Shown here: positions 1 to 5,901 of the stretch, in pieces | How positions within the stretch are numbered: position 1 is the first letter of the stretch | How the letters are laid out: each line of letters opens with the position of its first letter | Source of the DNA: Gammaproteobacteria bacterium | GTDB lineage: Bacteria; Pseudomonadota; Gammaproteobacteria; Ga0077536 | Direction of reading: 5' to 3' | Length of the DNA stretch: 5,901 nucleotides | Assembly (NCBI GenBank): GCA_030639105.1 | Contig: DAOWDI010000248.1 | Coordinates: 1 to 5,901, forward strand | Made by a program: the position numbers and the translations under genes | Notes under the pieces: generated by a model | What the model was told of the DNA's origin: nothing | Database searches by the model: none | What the model saw: only the letters and a program-made list of their open reading frames with translations

Positions 1-1024
1 AGCGGCTGCGGTCCGCCGCATGGCGCATCGCAAAGATCGGATGCATGTCGACCACACCAAAACCGCGTTTTGCTGCCTGTTTGATCAGATAGGCGCGCAT
101 CTGGGAGAAGTAACTGCCCGGCGCATTGCCGAGCGTACCATCACCGGCATATCGCCGCACGCCATCGACCAGCAACAGTACCCGTGCCGGCTTCCAACCG
201 GTACGGCGCGGTAATTCCGCGAGGAACGTATCGACCGCGCGCCGTGATTTGGATAGCCGCTCAGTACTGGATTCCGCCGAGGTGTTCCCGACAAACTCCG
301 CATGGACCGTACACCGTGCCGCTCTATCCGCTAGCGTTGCCCAAAATGCGGTCAAGACATCGAGGGCCTTGAGGTTGAAAACGAGGTAACGCCCGAGTGC
401 CGAAGCGTAGATGAGTTCACGCCTACGATTTGGCTGATACTCGACGAGTTCGAGTTCCAAGCGTCCGCCACGCTCAGCGAAATGATGAAACCCGGGGCCG
501 CGCTTCACGCTCGCGAGACTCTCATCGAAGTCGTTTCCCACGACCACGAACACCCCACCGCCGGCACCGTATTCGCGACTCGCGTGCTCCGCCCATATCA
601 GATACTGAGACAGTGGCGCACCCGACGCCGCAAAGCTGTAGACACGTCCCCGACCGTCTGTACGTCGTGCCAATCTCGCATGCAGGGTCTCTTGCTGAGG
701 AACGATCAGTGCTTCCACATAGCTGTCTCCTATAACCGCGAGTAGCGGGGTAGAGACTGAAGAATCGTAGTCAACCGGGTTGACAAAGCCGGCATTGTTT
801 ACATGGATCCGGTTGGCATATGCGAATCGCCACCCTTGTGAATGCCATAGATCGCGGTTCGGCAGGAAATGGAAAAGCGGGCTTGCTGTCGTCACCGGCT
901 GCGTCATGAGCCCGGAACTGACCGGAAGGGAGCGCAACATCACCTCGAGCAAAAGGATGATGGCGGCCAGGCCGAGGGTCATACTCGCGATTGACAGTAT
1001 TACTGTCTTCAAGCAAACCTGCAT
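1..1024 (-). CDS. SGNH/GDSL-type hydrolase, membrane-anchored, 3' end beyond the window (partial)
   Basis: An open frame with no stop runs from an ATG at 1024 to the left edge, giving 341 residues and an incomplete protein. Residues about 7-30 form one strongly hydrophobic segment (TVILSIASMTLGLAAIILLL), which looks like an N-terminal membrane anchor or uncleaved signal. The rest would then lie in the periplasm. The SGNH blocks appear in order: AVIGDSYVEA with G99-D100-S101 (nucleophile Ser101), ASGAPLSQY with Gly135, and VVGNDFDE with Asn164 (oxyanion hole). Residues about 280-331 (RVLLLVDG, then SYFSQMRAYLIKQA, then GFGVVDMHPIF) resemble the C-terminal half of GDSL-like proteins that end in an Asp-x-x-His block. 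That block would lie just past the edge. Such enzymes hydrolyse or transfer ester-linked acyl groups; the substrate here is unknown. An in-frame TGA 18 bases upstream leaves this ATG as the only reasonable start, with a weak GGA ribosome site. The gene is preceded by a 435-base gap, so it probably has its own promoter. Confidence 0.88.
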   Translation of the reverse strand, partial: MQVCLKTVILSIASMTLGLAAIILLLEVMLRSLPVSSGLMTQPVTTASPLFHFLPNRDLWHSQGWRFAYANRIHVNNAGFVNPVDYDSSVSTPLLAVIGDSYVEALIVPQQETLHARLARRTDGRGRVYSFAASGAPLSQYLIWAEHASREYGAGGGVFVVVGNDFDESLASVKRGPGFHHFAERGGRLELELVEYQPNRRRELIYASALGRYLVFNLKALDVLTAFWATLADRAARCTVHAEFVGNTSAESSTERLSKSRRAVDTFLAELPRRTGWKPARVLLLVDGVRRYAGDGTLGNAPGSYFSQMRAYLIKQAAKRGFGVVDMHPIFAMRHAADRSR

Positions 1025-1034
1025 TTCAATCCAA

Positions 1035-1049
1035 AGGTTGGGTCAACCT
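1035..1049. repeat. Short inverted repeat upstream of the SGNH gene start
   Basis: AGGTTG and CAACCT form perfect 6-base arms around a 3-base loop, ending 10 bases before the SGNH start codon. In the mRNA the small hairpin would sit next to the ribosome-binding region, so it could affect initiation. It is short enough to be chance. Confidence 0.3.
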
Positions 1050-1231
1050 ACATCAAGCGTGGCCGGCAATCGATAGTCCTCACGCCGGGCAAGAGGAGAA
1101 CCATTTGGGACACCCATGATCTTTAGATAACAAACTTATCCGAATCATTTAAAGATAATGCACACTGAACCATACCTTGCGTAATGACTCTCTTATTTTC
1201 ACAGGTTTTCCTATAGACTGCTAACGAATGC

Positions 1232-1300
1232 CAACCTGCCGCCGTAAGCTGGCGCGAGCATTGCGTAAGCAAGGCGAATGACAGGTGGGCTGTCAGGTTG
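1232..1300. repeat. Long-range inverted repeat CAACCTG/CAGGTTG with inner small repeats
   Basis: CAACCTG (1232-1238) and CAGGTTG (1294-1300) are perfect 7-base arms around a 55-base interior. The interior contains two copies of CGTAAGC (1243-1249 and 1264-1270), a TTGC-GTAA-GCAA mini-hairpin (1261-1272) and ACAG/CTGT arms (1281-1293). This could fold into a branched structure, but no known RNA family or recombination site is recognised. Confidence 0.3.
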
Positions 1301-1393
1301 AGCAAATTTACACACACCTCATGAATAAAGGCGCAAACGCCATCAAAAGTACACTGGATAAATAGGATGGGCTCCTGGTGGGACAATTTCAGA

Positions 1394-1420
1394 AGATAGG
1401 GCCTTGCCTTTTACCTATCT
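1394..1420. repeat. Inverted repeat downstream of the HD-domain gene, possible weak terminator
   Basis: AGATAGG (1394-1400) and CCTATCT (1414-1420) are perfect 7-base arms with a 13-base loop, lying 40-66 bases past the HD-gene stop. An alternative overlapping pairing, GCCTTGCC (1401-1408) with GGCCAGGC (1423-1430), has 7 of 8 matches. On the minus strand no run of T follows either stem, so a classical intrinsic terminator is not shown. The position after a stop codon and before an independent gene fits transcript-end processing or termination. Confidence 0.3.
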
Positions 1421-1459
1421 GAGGCCAGGCAGCAAGTCTACCGGACGCGAAGTGAACTG

Positions 1460-2275
1460 CTATCCCCTCCCAGCGACCATGGCCTGCAAATCCGGTTGAC
1501 GCGCACCGTTGAGGTTGCCATAGAGGTTTTCAATAATTTCGCGACCTGCCGCGGTCTTTTCCAGGAGGAGAATCGAGTCAGCGATATATGGGTCTATGCT
1601 TTTTTCGAAGAACAATGGATAAGCGGCCAGAAGATCTCCCGGCATTTCGTAGCCCATAGTGTCATTTAAACCAACCTCCTCAAACTCATAGAAGATTGCG
1701 GCGAGTTTGTACAGGTAGCGGGGATCACTGAGCTGCCCAATCAGATCGGCACCGCGAACAAGGCCCGCATAGTCGTCGTTTTGTTGATACCAGGGATCGA
1801 TCGGTACGGGAAATCGGGTGCGTTCGATACAGACCTGGATCGCGAGAATGTCGAGCACCTCCAGGTTGCCGAACTGCTCTTCAACGAAGAGCTTGCCGCG
1901 ATCCACGTGTATCGGCATCAGCGCCGCGTCGCTGCTCCTTATCCCTATACGTGTCGATTGATTGCCGATCCCTGTTGCAAGCCGCTCACCATCATCGGTA
2001 CGGCAAATTCCGCGGACATAGCCGATGTCATGGCATAAAAGCGCAATCACGACATTCAGCCAATCGCCGCGCGTAATCCCCAGCTCATGGAGCTGCCTGG
2101 CCTTAAGGATCTCGAGACCGACCATGGTTACGTGAACGGTGTGTTCGACGTTGTGATAGAGAGCGTCGCTGGTCGCGATATGTCCAAGCGCCGTCGCCGC
2201 TGCGTCCTTTGCATGTTGGACGTATTCCCGCTCGGCCCTGCCGAACATTGCTTCGAATGCGACGTCGAGCCGCAT
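1460..2275 (-). CDS. HD-domain metal-dependent phosphohydrolase, cyclic-nucleotide-phosphodiesterase-like
   Basis: The protein has 271 residues from the chosen start, appears soluble, and has no signal peptide or membrane segment. It carries a full set of HD-superfamily ligands: H41 and H45 in YHNVEHTVHV, H82-D83 in LLCHDIGYV, and D177 in RGADLIGQLSD. The YHNxxH spacing matches the signature of class I cyclic-nucleotide phosphodiesterases, in which the first His is the proton donor and the second binds metal. It is therefore likely a metal-dependent phosphohydrolase or phosphodiesterase. The substrate (cAMP, cGMP, another nucleotide or a lipid phosphate) cannot be read from the sequence, and no sensory or GGDEF/EAL domain is attached. 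An ATG at 2314 would add 13 residues. I prefer 2275 because AGAAG sits 5 bases before it, whereas the upstream ATG has no ribosome site and its first codons are more AT-rich than the rest. The gene stands alone between two gaps of over 400 bases. Confidence 0.82.
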   Translation of the reverse strand: MRLDVAFEAMFGRAEREYVQHAKDAAATALGHIATSDALYHNVEHTVHVTMVGLEILKARQLHELGITRGDWLNVVIALLCHDIGYVRGICRTDDGERLATGIGNQSTRIGIRSSDAALMPIHVDRGKLFVEEQFGNLEVLDILAIQVCIERTRFPVPIDPWYQQNDDYAGLVRGADLIGQLSDPRYLYKLAAIFYEFEEVGLNDTMGYEMPGDLLAAYPLFFEKSIDPYIADSILLLEKTAAGREIIENLYGNLNGARQPDLQAMVAGRG

Positions 2276-2333
2276 CGTAACTTCTGCTATCAACAATTGC
2301 GTTACGTTAAGCATCTAAAGCGCCGTTGCACAG

Positions 2334-2352
2334 AGGATCCACTTTCGATCCT
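2334..2352. repeat. Inverted repeat AGGATC-7-GATCCT upstream of the HD-domain gene
   Basis: AGGATC (2334-2339) and GATCCT (2347-2352) are perfect 6-base arms with a 7-base loop. The right arm runs directly into ATAAAGTAT. The dyad lies about 60-77 bases ahead of the preferred HD start. Its form suits a dimeric regulator site or a leader hairpin; this is inferred from position only. Confidence 0.4.
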
Positions 2353-2361
2353 ATAAAGTAT
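2350..2361. repeat. Direct repeat copy 1 (CCTATAAAGTAT)
   Basis: This 12-base element matches the one at 2409-2420 in 11 of 12 positions, in the same orientation and 59 bases apart. Each copy overlaps the right arm of a separate inverted repeat. Paired sites about six helical turns apart upstream of a gene are typical of cooperative regulator binding, but no known consensus is recognised. Confidence 0.45.
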
Positions 2362-2392
2362 TTGTCGAACCTTTCTCCTCCCCGAACCACTT

Positions 2393-2417
2393 CTTTATCG
2401 GCTGTTCACCGATAAAG
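2393..2417. repeat. Perfect inverted repeat CTTTATCGG-7-CCGATAAAG upstream of the HD-domain gene
   Basis: Nine-base perfect arms surround a 7-base loop (CTGTTCA). This is the strongest dyad in the window. No T-run follows on either strand, so an operator is more likely than a terminator. It overlaps the possible -10 box of the HD-gene promoter on the minus strand, the position expected for a repressor site, if that promoter is real. Confidence 0.5.
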
Positions 2418-2420
2418 TAT
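2409..2420. repeat. Direct repeat copy 2 (CCGATAAAGTAT)
   Basis: Second copy of the 12-base element found at 2350-2361, differing only at the third base. It begins with the right arm of the 9-base inverted repeat and ends inside the possible -10 box TATACT of the minus strand. Confidence 0.45.
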
Positions 2421-2446
2421 AGAATTGACCCTCAATAAATACTCAA
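2416..2446 (-). promoter_or_regulatory. Possible sigma70-type promoter for the HD-domain gene (weak)
   Basis: On the minus strand TTGAGT (2446-2441) and TATACT (2421-2416) resemble -35 and -10 boxes, but the 19-base spacer is longer than ideal. Transcription would start near 2408 and give a leader of roughly 130 bases before the preferred HD start at 2275. It is supported only by pattern and position. Confidence 0.22.
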
Positions 2447-2715
2447 GAAAGGACCCATTTTGTGACCAGGTTGCCTTCCTATCCGAGAATGCCAAACGCT
2501 GTGCCTTAAAATTATCTGAGAACCTGGGGCCAACGGCCATCAACACAATTCTGGATAATTTCTCTGTGCTGCACGAAACCGGCGCTTTGGCGAGCGCATC
2601 GTATCGTTCATTTGATCCAAATTTCTCAGCAGCATGGGCAATAACCGCATATTCAATACGATTGCAAGTGGGTTTTCTGACTGCGAGCAACACTGCTTGT
2701 CGTGCCGAGGGATGA
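2425..2715 (+). CDS. Doubtful hypothetical protein of 96 residues, opposite strand
   Basis: A TTG-started frame on the plus strand encodes 96 residues ending in TGA. The composition is fairly protein-like (for example ALKLSENLGPTAINTILDNF and FDPNFSAAWAITAYSIRLQV), and it is the only plus-strand frame lying in a real intergenic gap. Against it: the start is a rare TTG without a ribosome site, no family is recognised, and an overlapping minus-strand frame of 95 codons (2406-2693) is equally open. It may be a remnant of a decayed gene, a small real gene or chance. Confidence 0.2.
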   Translation: MTLNKYSRKDPFCDQVAFLSENAKRCALKLSENLGPTAINTILDNFSVLHETGALASASYRSFDPNFSAAWAITAYSIRLQVGFLTASNTACRAEG

Positions 2716-2757
2716 ATGGTTCATGCAATCCTTCGGGCAAACCTGAATAAATCCACG

Positions 2758-2772
2758 CCGGAAGCAGTCCGG
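2758..2772. repeat. Small hairpin directly after the RND permease stop
   Basis: CCGGA (2758-2762) and TCCGG (2768-2772) are perfect 5-base arms with a 5-base loop, one base past the TAA of the permease gene. No T-run follows on the minus strand. It may stabilise the 3' end of the pump transcript or act as a weak terminator. Confidence 0.3.
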
Positions 2773-2773
2773 A

Positions 2774-5700
2774 TTAGCTCGAGCCCGCGCGCATGAACGT
2801 CATAAATAGCAGCGGAATCAATAGCAGCGTGAGCACACTGGAAAAGCTTAGACCCCAAACGATTGATGTGGCCACCGGACCCCAAATGAGCGAGTGGCCC
2901 GCGAGTCCCAGTGCCAGCGACAGCAAGCCGGCGACGGTTGTCGCCGAAGTGATCAAAATTGGGATAACCCGTCTTCGTGCGGCATAGATGGTCGCATGCA
3001 ACAAACTCATCCCCCCCGCCAGACGAGCGTTCGCCGCGGAAATCAATACGATCGCGGAATTCACCGCGATCCCGGCAAGCGCCACGGTACCGTACATTGA
3101 ATAGAGGCTGAGTGGGTTATTGGTCGCCAGCAACCCCAGGACAACACCTGTAAACGCTAATGGTACAGTGAACAGGATCAATAGCGGCTGCCAGTAACTG
3201 CGAAACTGGGTTCCTAAAATAATGTACATCAGGCCAATACCCAGCAAGAACAACAGCACGATTGAATCCAGCGATTCCTCGATATCGTCTAGCTCTCCGG
3301 AAAAGTCCAGTGAGATATCAGGAAAGCGCGTCCGTGCCTTCGCCCAATGTTTGGCGATCAATTCGTTTGCGGCGATGGTATTGATTTGCAGTTTGTCTAT
3401 ATCAGCCTCCAACGTGATCGCCCTGCGAAAATCATGGTGGCGAATATTGAATTTGCCCCAACCCTCCTCCGCGTCGACTAATTCCCCCAAGGCGACCGTT
3501 CGCCCATCTGGGAGCGATATCGTTTGGCGTAGCAGATCAGATATAGCCGGTGTGCCAATAACTTGCGGTAATACCCTCACTCTGACTTCTTCGCCTTGGT
3601 GCTGAAAGTCGGCCACTATTTCGCCGTCTACATAAAGCATGACGGCCCGGTTCACGGTCTGTGGATCGAGGCCGGCGCGTTTTATCGCTTCCCCGTTATG
3701 CCGCAACAACAATTCGGGATTTCCCGCACGATAATCCATTGCCGTATTGGAAATATGCGGGTGCCGATCCATGAATTCCTGTAAGTATTCAATCGCACTT
3801 AAGATCGCCGGATAGTCGTCCCCGCGCACCTTGATACTGATCGGCCTGCGAGTCGGCGGCCCGTCGGTCAATCGCAGCAACGACACATTCATCGGGCCGG
3901 GAACTAGACGAACAGCGACTTCGGCCGCATCGGCAATCTCAAATACACCCCGCCCACCCTCTGTTCTAGGCTGCAGACTCACCATCACCTGCCCGACGAC
4001 ATCGCCAAAGAGCGTATCAGTTTCGGTGATGAGCCGGCCGGCATAGGCGACCGTCGCCCTGAGCTCATTTGTCCCGACGGCGGATCGGGCCGCCTGCTCA
4101 ATGTCCCTCACGGTTTTTGCCGTCTTCGCCAAGGTCGTACCAGGCGGCATCTCAACGTTCACATAAAAGAGTTGCACCGCGTCCCCTTCAAAGAAATTGA
4201 TACGAACTTTACCACTCACAACCGCACCGACAGCAAGCGCGAAAATAGCTACAATAATGACGCCTGTGACCACTGGGTGCCGGAATGAACGAACGAGTAA
4301 TTGCGTGTAACGCAACCGCACCTGATGCGTAAAACGCTCCCTGCGTCGCTGTATCGATGATGGTTCACAAAAGGAGATCCGTATGGCGATTAAGTGCGCG
4401 GGCAGCATCCAATAAGCTTCCACAAGACTGACTGCCAAGGCAACTGTTACGACAATCGGAACCACACGCATGAATTCCCCAAGGACGCCGGGCAGCAGAG
4501 TAAGTGGGAGAAAAGCCGCCATAGTCGTCAAAACCGAGGTCGTCACCGGCGCGATAACCTCACGCAGGCCGCCCGTGACGGCATCGATAACCTGTATGCC
4601 ACACCGCAACCGCTGATAGATCGATTCGACTACGACAACGGCATCGTCCACGAGCATTCCCAACGCTATTACGACTCCAAGCAAGACGGTGTTGTTTACG
4701 GTCATCCCGATCATGTTCAACACAATAAACGTCCCGGCCAGCGTAAATGGGATCCCGATACTCGTCAGCACGGATATGCGAGTGCCGAGAAATAGCCATG
4801 TTACCGCCAACACGAGCGTCAGACCGATGAGTGCGTTGGTCTGCATCAACCGTAATGCCTTCTTGGTACTGACCGTCTGATCATCAACGAGGTGAAGCGT
4901 CACGCCGGTACGATTAGCTAGCTCATTTCTTTCGGCGGCATATCGGTTGATCACCTCGATCAAATCGATGATATTTGCGTCTACCTCTTTGGTGATCGCC
5001 AGCAAAATTGCCGGTTCACCTTTGAAACTGACCAATTCGGTGGGTTCTTCCGTCGCCAAGCTTACGGTAGCGAGGCTGCCGAGTTTGATGATACCTGAGG
5101 CGGTCACTACCGGGAGCTTGGCGAGCCTCTCCGGATCCGCATCGGTCGCGGCAATACGTACAAGCCACTGTCCACCGTCTGTTTCAAAATCACCGGCGGC
5201 GACGTCGCGAAAGTAGCCATTCACCGTATCGGCGAGGGCGTGGGGAGAAATACCGATCCCCGACAGCATGGCCGGATCGAAGGACACATGCATCTCTGGT
5301 TTTCTCAGGCCGATTGCATTGATCCGATCGACGCCTTTTATCCGCTCGAGATCACGCTTGATGTTTCGCACCCGCCTGCGGAGGTTTTCATCGTCCCCCG
5401 CGGCGGTAACTACGATAGTCGCGGTGGGGAACCAATTTGATGAAGTGATCTCGTAGAAAAACGGATCGTCGACCGCGGATGGCAGTTCGCCGGTATAGGT
5501 GTTCTGTATTTCTCGGCGCAGATCGTTCACGCGTTTATCGTAGATCCGCGCATCCAACTGCTCGAAACGGACGAGAATATTCGAACTCCCCTCCCGAGAT
5601 GTGCTGGAGACGAATCTAATGTCCCGAACGCCGCGCTGTATGGCTTCTTCGAAAGGGTCCGTAACCCGGCGCTCAATATCAGCGGCCGAGGCGCCAGGAA

Positions 5701-5851
5701 ACGTCGTCACGACGTTGACCCAGTTAAGATTGATTTGCGGGTCCTTTGCCCGCGGCATCTGGCCGTAGGACACCACACCGAGCACCAGCACCAAGCTAAA
5801 AACCAGATTCGCCAGGACGTGGTTTGTCAAGAACGCGCGCGGGCCACCCAT
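2774..5851 (-). CDS. RND-family efflux transporter permease subunit (AcrB/HAE1-like superfamily)
   Basis: This 1025-residue inner-membrane protein has the usual length and the duplicated 12-helix layout of RND pumps. A helix at about 12-29 is followed by a large periplasmic domain (to about 335), helices 2-6 (338-485), helix 7 (527-546), a second periplasmic domain (547-860) and helices 8-12 (863-1018). Helix 4 holds the proton-relay pair D402-D403 in GMLVDDAVVVVES. N931 in GIAVNSAIVLIS occupies the helix-10 place of the essential lysine (K940) of AcrB. The N-terminal motifs FPGASAADIERRVTDPFEEA and STSREGSSNILVRFE are typical of the superfamily. It should export small molecules by proton antiport, with an adaptor and an outer-membrane channel; the substrate is unknown. 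The ATG at 5851 lies 7 bases after the stop of the upstream gene, implying co-translation. A GTG at 5884 would add 11 residues overlapping that gene and is less likely because the first helix starts soon after the ATG. No frameshift or truncation is seen. Confidence 0.96.
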   Translation of the reverse strand: MGGPRAFLTNHVLANLVFSLVLVLGVVSYGQMPRAKDPQINLNWVNVVTTFPGASAADIERRVTDPFEEAIQRGVRDIRFVSSTSREGSSNILVRFEQLDARIYDKRVNDLRREIQNTYTGELPSAVDDPFFYEITSSNWFPTATIVVTAAGDDENLRRRVRNIKRDLERIKGVDRINAIGLRKPEMHVSFDPAMLSGIGISPHALADTVNGYFRDVAAGDFETDGGQWLVRIAATDADPERLAKLPVVTASGIIKLGSLATVSLATEEPTELVSFKGEPAILLAITKEVDANIIDLIEVINRYAAERNELANRTGVTLHLVDDQTVSTKKALRLMQTNALIGLTLVLAVTWLFLGTRISVLTSIGIPFTLAGTFIVLNMIGMTVNNTVLLGVVIALGMLVDDAVVVVESIYQRLRCGIQVIDAVTGGLREVIAPVTTSVLTTMAAFLPLTLLPGVLGEFMRVVPIVVTVALAVSLVEAYWMLPAHLIAIRISFCEPSSIQRRRERFTHQVRLRYTQLLVRSFRHPVVTGVIIVAIFALAVGAVVSGKVRINFFEGDAVQLFYVNVEMPPGTTLAKTAKTVRDIEQAARSAVGTNELRATVAYAGRLITETDTLFGDVVGQVMVSLQPRTEGGRGVFEIADAAEVAVRLVPGPMNVSLLRLTDGPPTRRPISIKVRGDDYPAILSAIEYLQEFMDRHPHISNTAMDYRAGNPELLLRHNGEAIKRAGLDPQTVNRAVMLYVDGEIVADFQHQGEEVRVRVLPQVIGTPAISDLLRQTISLPDGRTVALGELVDAEEGWGKFNIRHHDFRRAITLEADIDKLQINTIAANELIAKHWAKARTRFPDISLDFSGELDDIEESLDSIVLLFLLGIGLMYIILGTQFRSYWQPLLILFTVPLAFTGVVLGLLATNNPLSLYSMYGTVALAGIAVNSAIVLISAANARLAGGMSLLHATIYAARRRVIPILITSATTVAGLLSLALGLAGHSLIWGPVATSIVWGLSFSSVLTLLLIPLLFMTFMRAGSS

Positions 5852-5858
5852 GCGATGC

Positions 5859-5901
5859 TCAGTGAACGACCTTGACGGGAGCACCCTCGCGCAGCGCGAA
5901 A
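5859..5901 (-). CDS. C-terminal end of the upstream gene, probably the RND periplasmic adaptor (membrane-fusion) subunit (partial)
   Basis: Only the last 13 codons and a TGA are in the window: FALREGAPVKVVH. A final strand of the form L-x-x-G-x-x-V-x-V-V is common at the C-terminus of HlyD/AcrA-type adaptors, where a membrane-proximal domain ends in a phrase like L-x-E-G-A-P-V. The frame is different from that of the permease, and its stop is 7 bases ahead of the permease ATG, the usual adaptor-then-permease order. The identity rests on this short tail plus context, so it is an inference. Confidence 0.6.
   Translation of the reverse strand, partial: FALREGAPVKVVH

Larger units (their letters stand above)
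1025..1459. other. AT-rich intergenic gap with scattered dyads, no gene recognised
   Basis: This gap separates the stop of the HD-domain gene from the start of the SGNH gene. An 87-codon minus-strand frame (1123-1386) lies in it, but it has no ribosome site, an unnatural composition and no recognisable motif, so I do not call it. The gap must hold the SGNH promoter if that gene is transcribed independently, but I could not find a convincing -35/-10 pair. Several inverted repeats are present and the clearer ones are listed separately. Confidence 0.6.
2276..2773. other. Intergenic region between the RND permease and HD-domain genes
   Basis: This stretch has lower GC than its flanks and no recognised gene. 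It contains a small hairpin right after the RND stop, a plus-strand open frame of uncertain status (2425-2715), and two dyads each joined to a copy of CCkATAAAGTAT (2334-2361 and 2393-2420) ahead of the HD gene. It may hold the HD-gene promoter, and might include decayed foreign DNA, but no insertion-sequence ends or transposase motifs are recognised. Confidence 0.5.

Noticed and set aside
85..1016. Short open frames on both strands (for example 85-303 minus, 126-389 plus, 430-735 plus, 771-1016 minus)
   Set aside because: They overlap the continuous SGNH hydrolase frame, which alone shows recognisable family motifs; the others are Arg/Ser/Pro-rich or low-quality translations typical of shadow frames.
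1230..1303. Integron attC-like recombination site
   Set aside because: The minus strand has GCTCAAC, which fits the RYYYAAC half, but the partner GTTGGCA or GTTAGCA does not fit GTTRRRY, and there is no integrase or cassette array.
1123..1386. 87-codon minus-strand frame between the HD and SGNH genes
   Set aside because: No ribosome site, Cys-rich and irregular composition, no motif, and it spans several inverted repeats; more likely spacer.
1781..2356. Plus-strand frames over the HD gene (1781-2038 and 2087-2356)
   Set aside because: They are antisense to a gene with a complete catalytic motif set and show no recognisable domain.
2366..2388. Purine-rich GGGGAGGAG on the minus strand as a ribosome-binding site
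   Set aside because: No ATG, GTG or TTG lies at a suitable distance downstream, and the HD gene starts far beyond it.
2406..2740. Minus-strand frames (2406-2693 and 2540-2740) as transposase fragments
   Set aside because: No DDE, HUH or helix-turn-helix motif was recognisable and no terminal inverted repeats or target duplications bound the region.
3222..4795. Longer plus-strand frames over the RND permease (3222-3605 of 127 codons, 4394-4795 of 133 codons)
   Set aside because: They are antisense to well-conserved RND segments; the 4394-4795 translation is dominated by Arg, His, Asp, Asn and Gln, the usual reverse image of membrane-helix codons.

Overview
The window looks like chromosomal DNA of a Gram-negative bacterium, most likely a proteobacterium. 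It encodes an inner-membrane RND efflux permease, preceded by the last codons of what looks like its periplasmic adaptor. Base composition is moderately GC-rich in the genes and visibly more AT-rich between them. The sequence alone does not allow a genus to be named.

All four supported genes lie on the minus strand, so the order of reading is from the right edge to the left. At the right edge are the last 13 codons of an upstream gene, probably the membrane-fusion (adaptor) subunit of the pump (5859-5901). Seven bases later comes a complete RND permease of 1025 residues (2774-5851). A 498-base gap (2276-2773) follows, with no convincing gene but with a small hairpin, a weak open frame on the plus strand, and two dyads each fused to the same 12-base repeat just upstream of the next gene. 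Next is an HD-domain protein (1460-2275) whose metal and catalytic motifs resemble those of class I cyclic-nucleotide phosphodiesterases. After a second AT-rich gap (1025-1459) comes the first 341 codons of a membrane-anchored SGNH/GDSL-type hydrolase (1-1024). It runs off the left edge before its catalytic His.

The adaptor and permease clearly form one transcriptional unit and should act together, with an outer-membrane channel not seen here, as a tripartite exporter. The HD protein and the SGNH protein are each separated from their neighbours by more than 400 bases. They are probably expressed independently, and nothing in the window shows that they work with the pump. I see no tRNA, rRNA, CRISPR array, complete insertion sequence or obvious prophage gene. 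I do not see convincing evidence of a new multi-gene system. The points most worth a second look are the repeat/dyad arrangement upstream of the HD gene, the phosphodiesterase-like signature of that gene, and the missing TM10 lysine in the RND permease.
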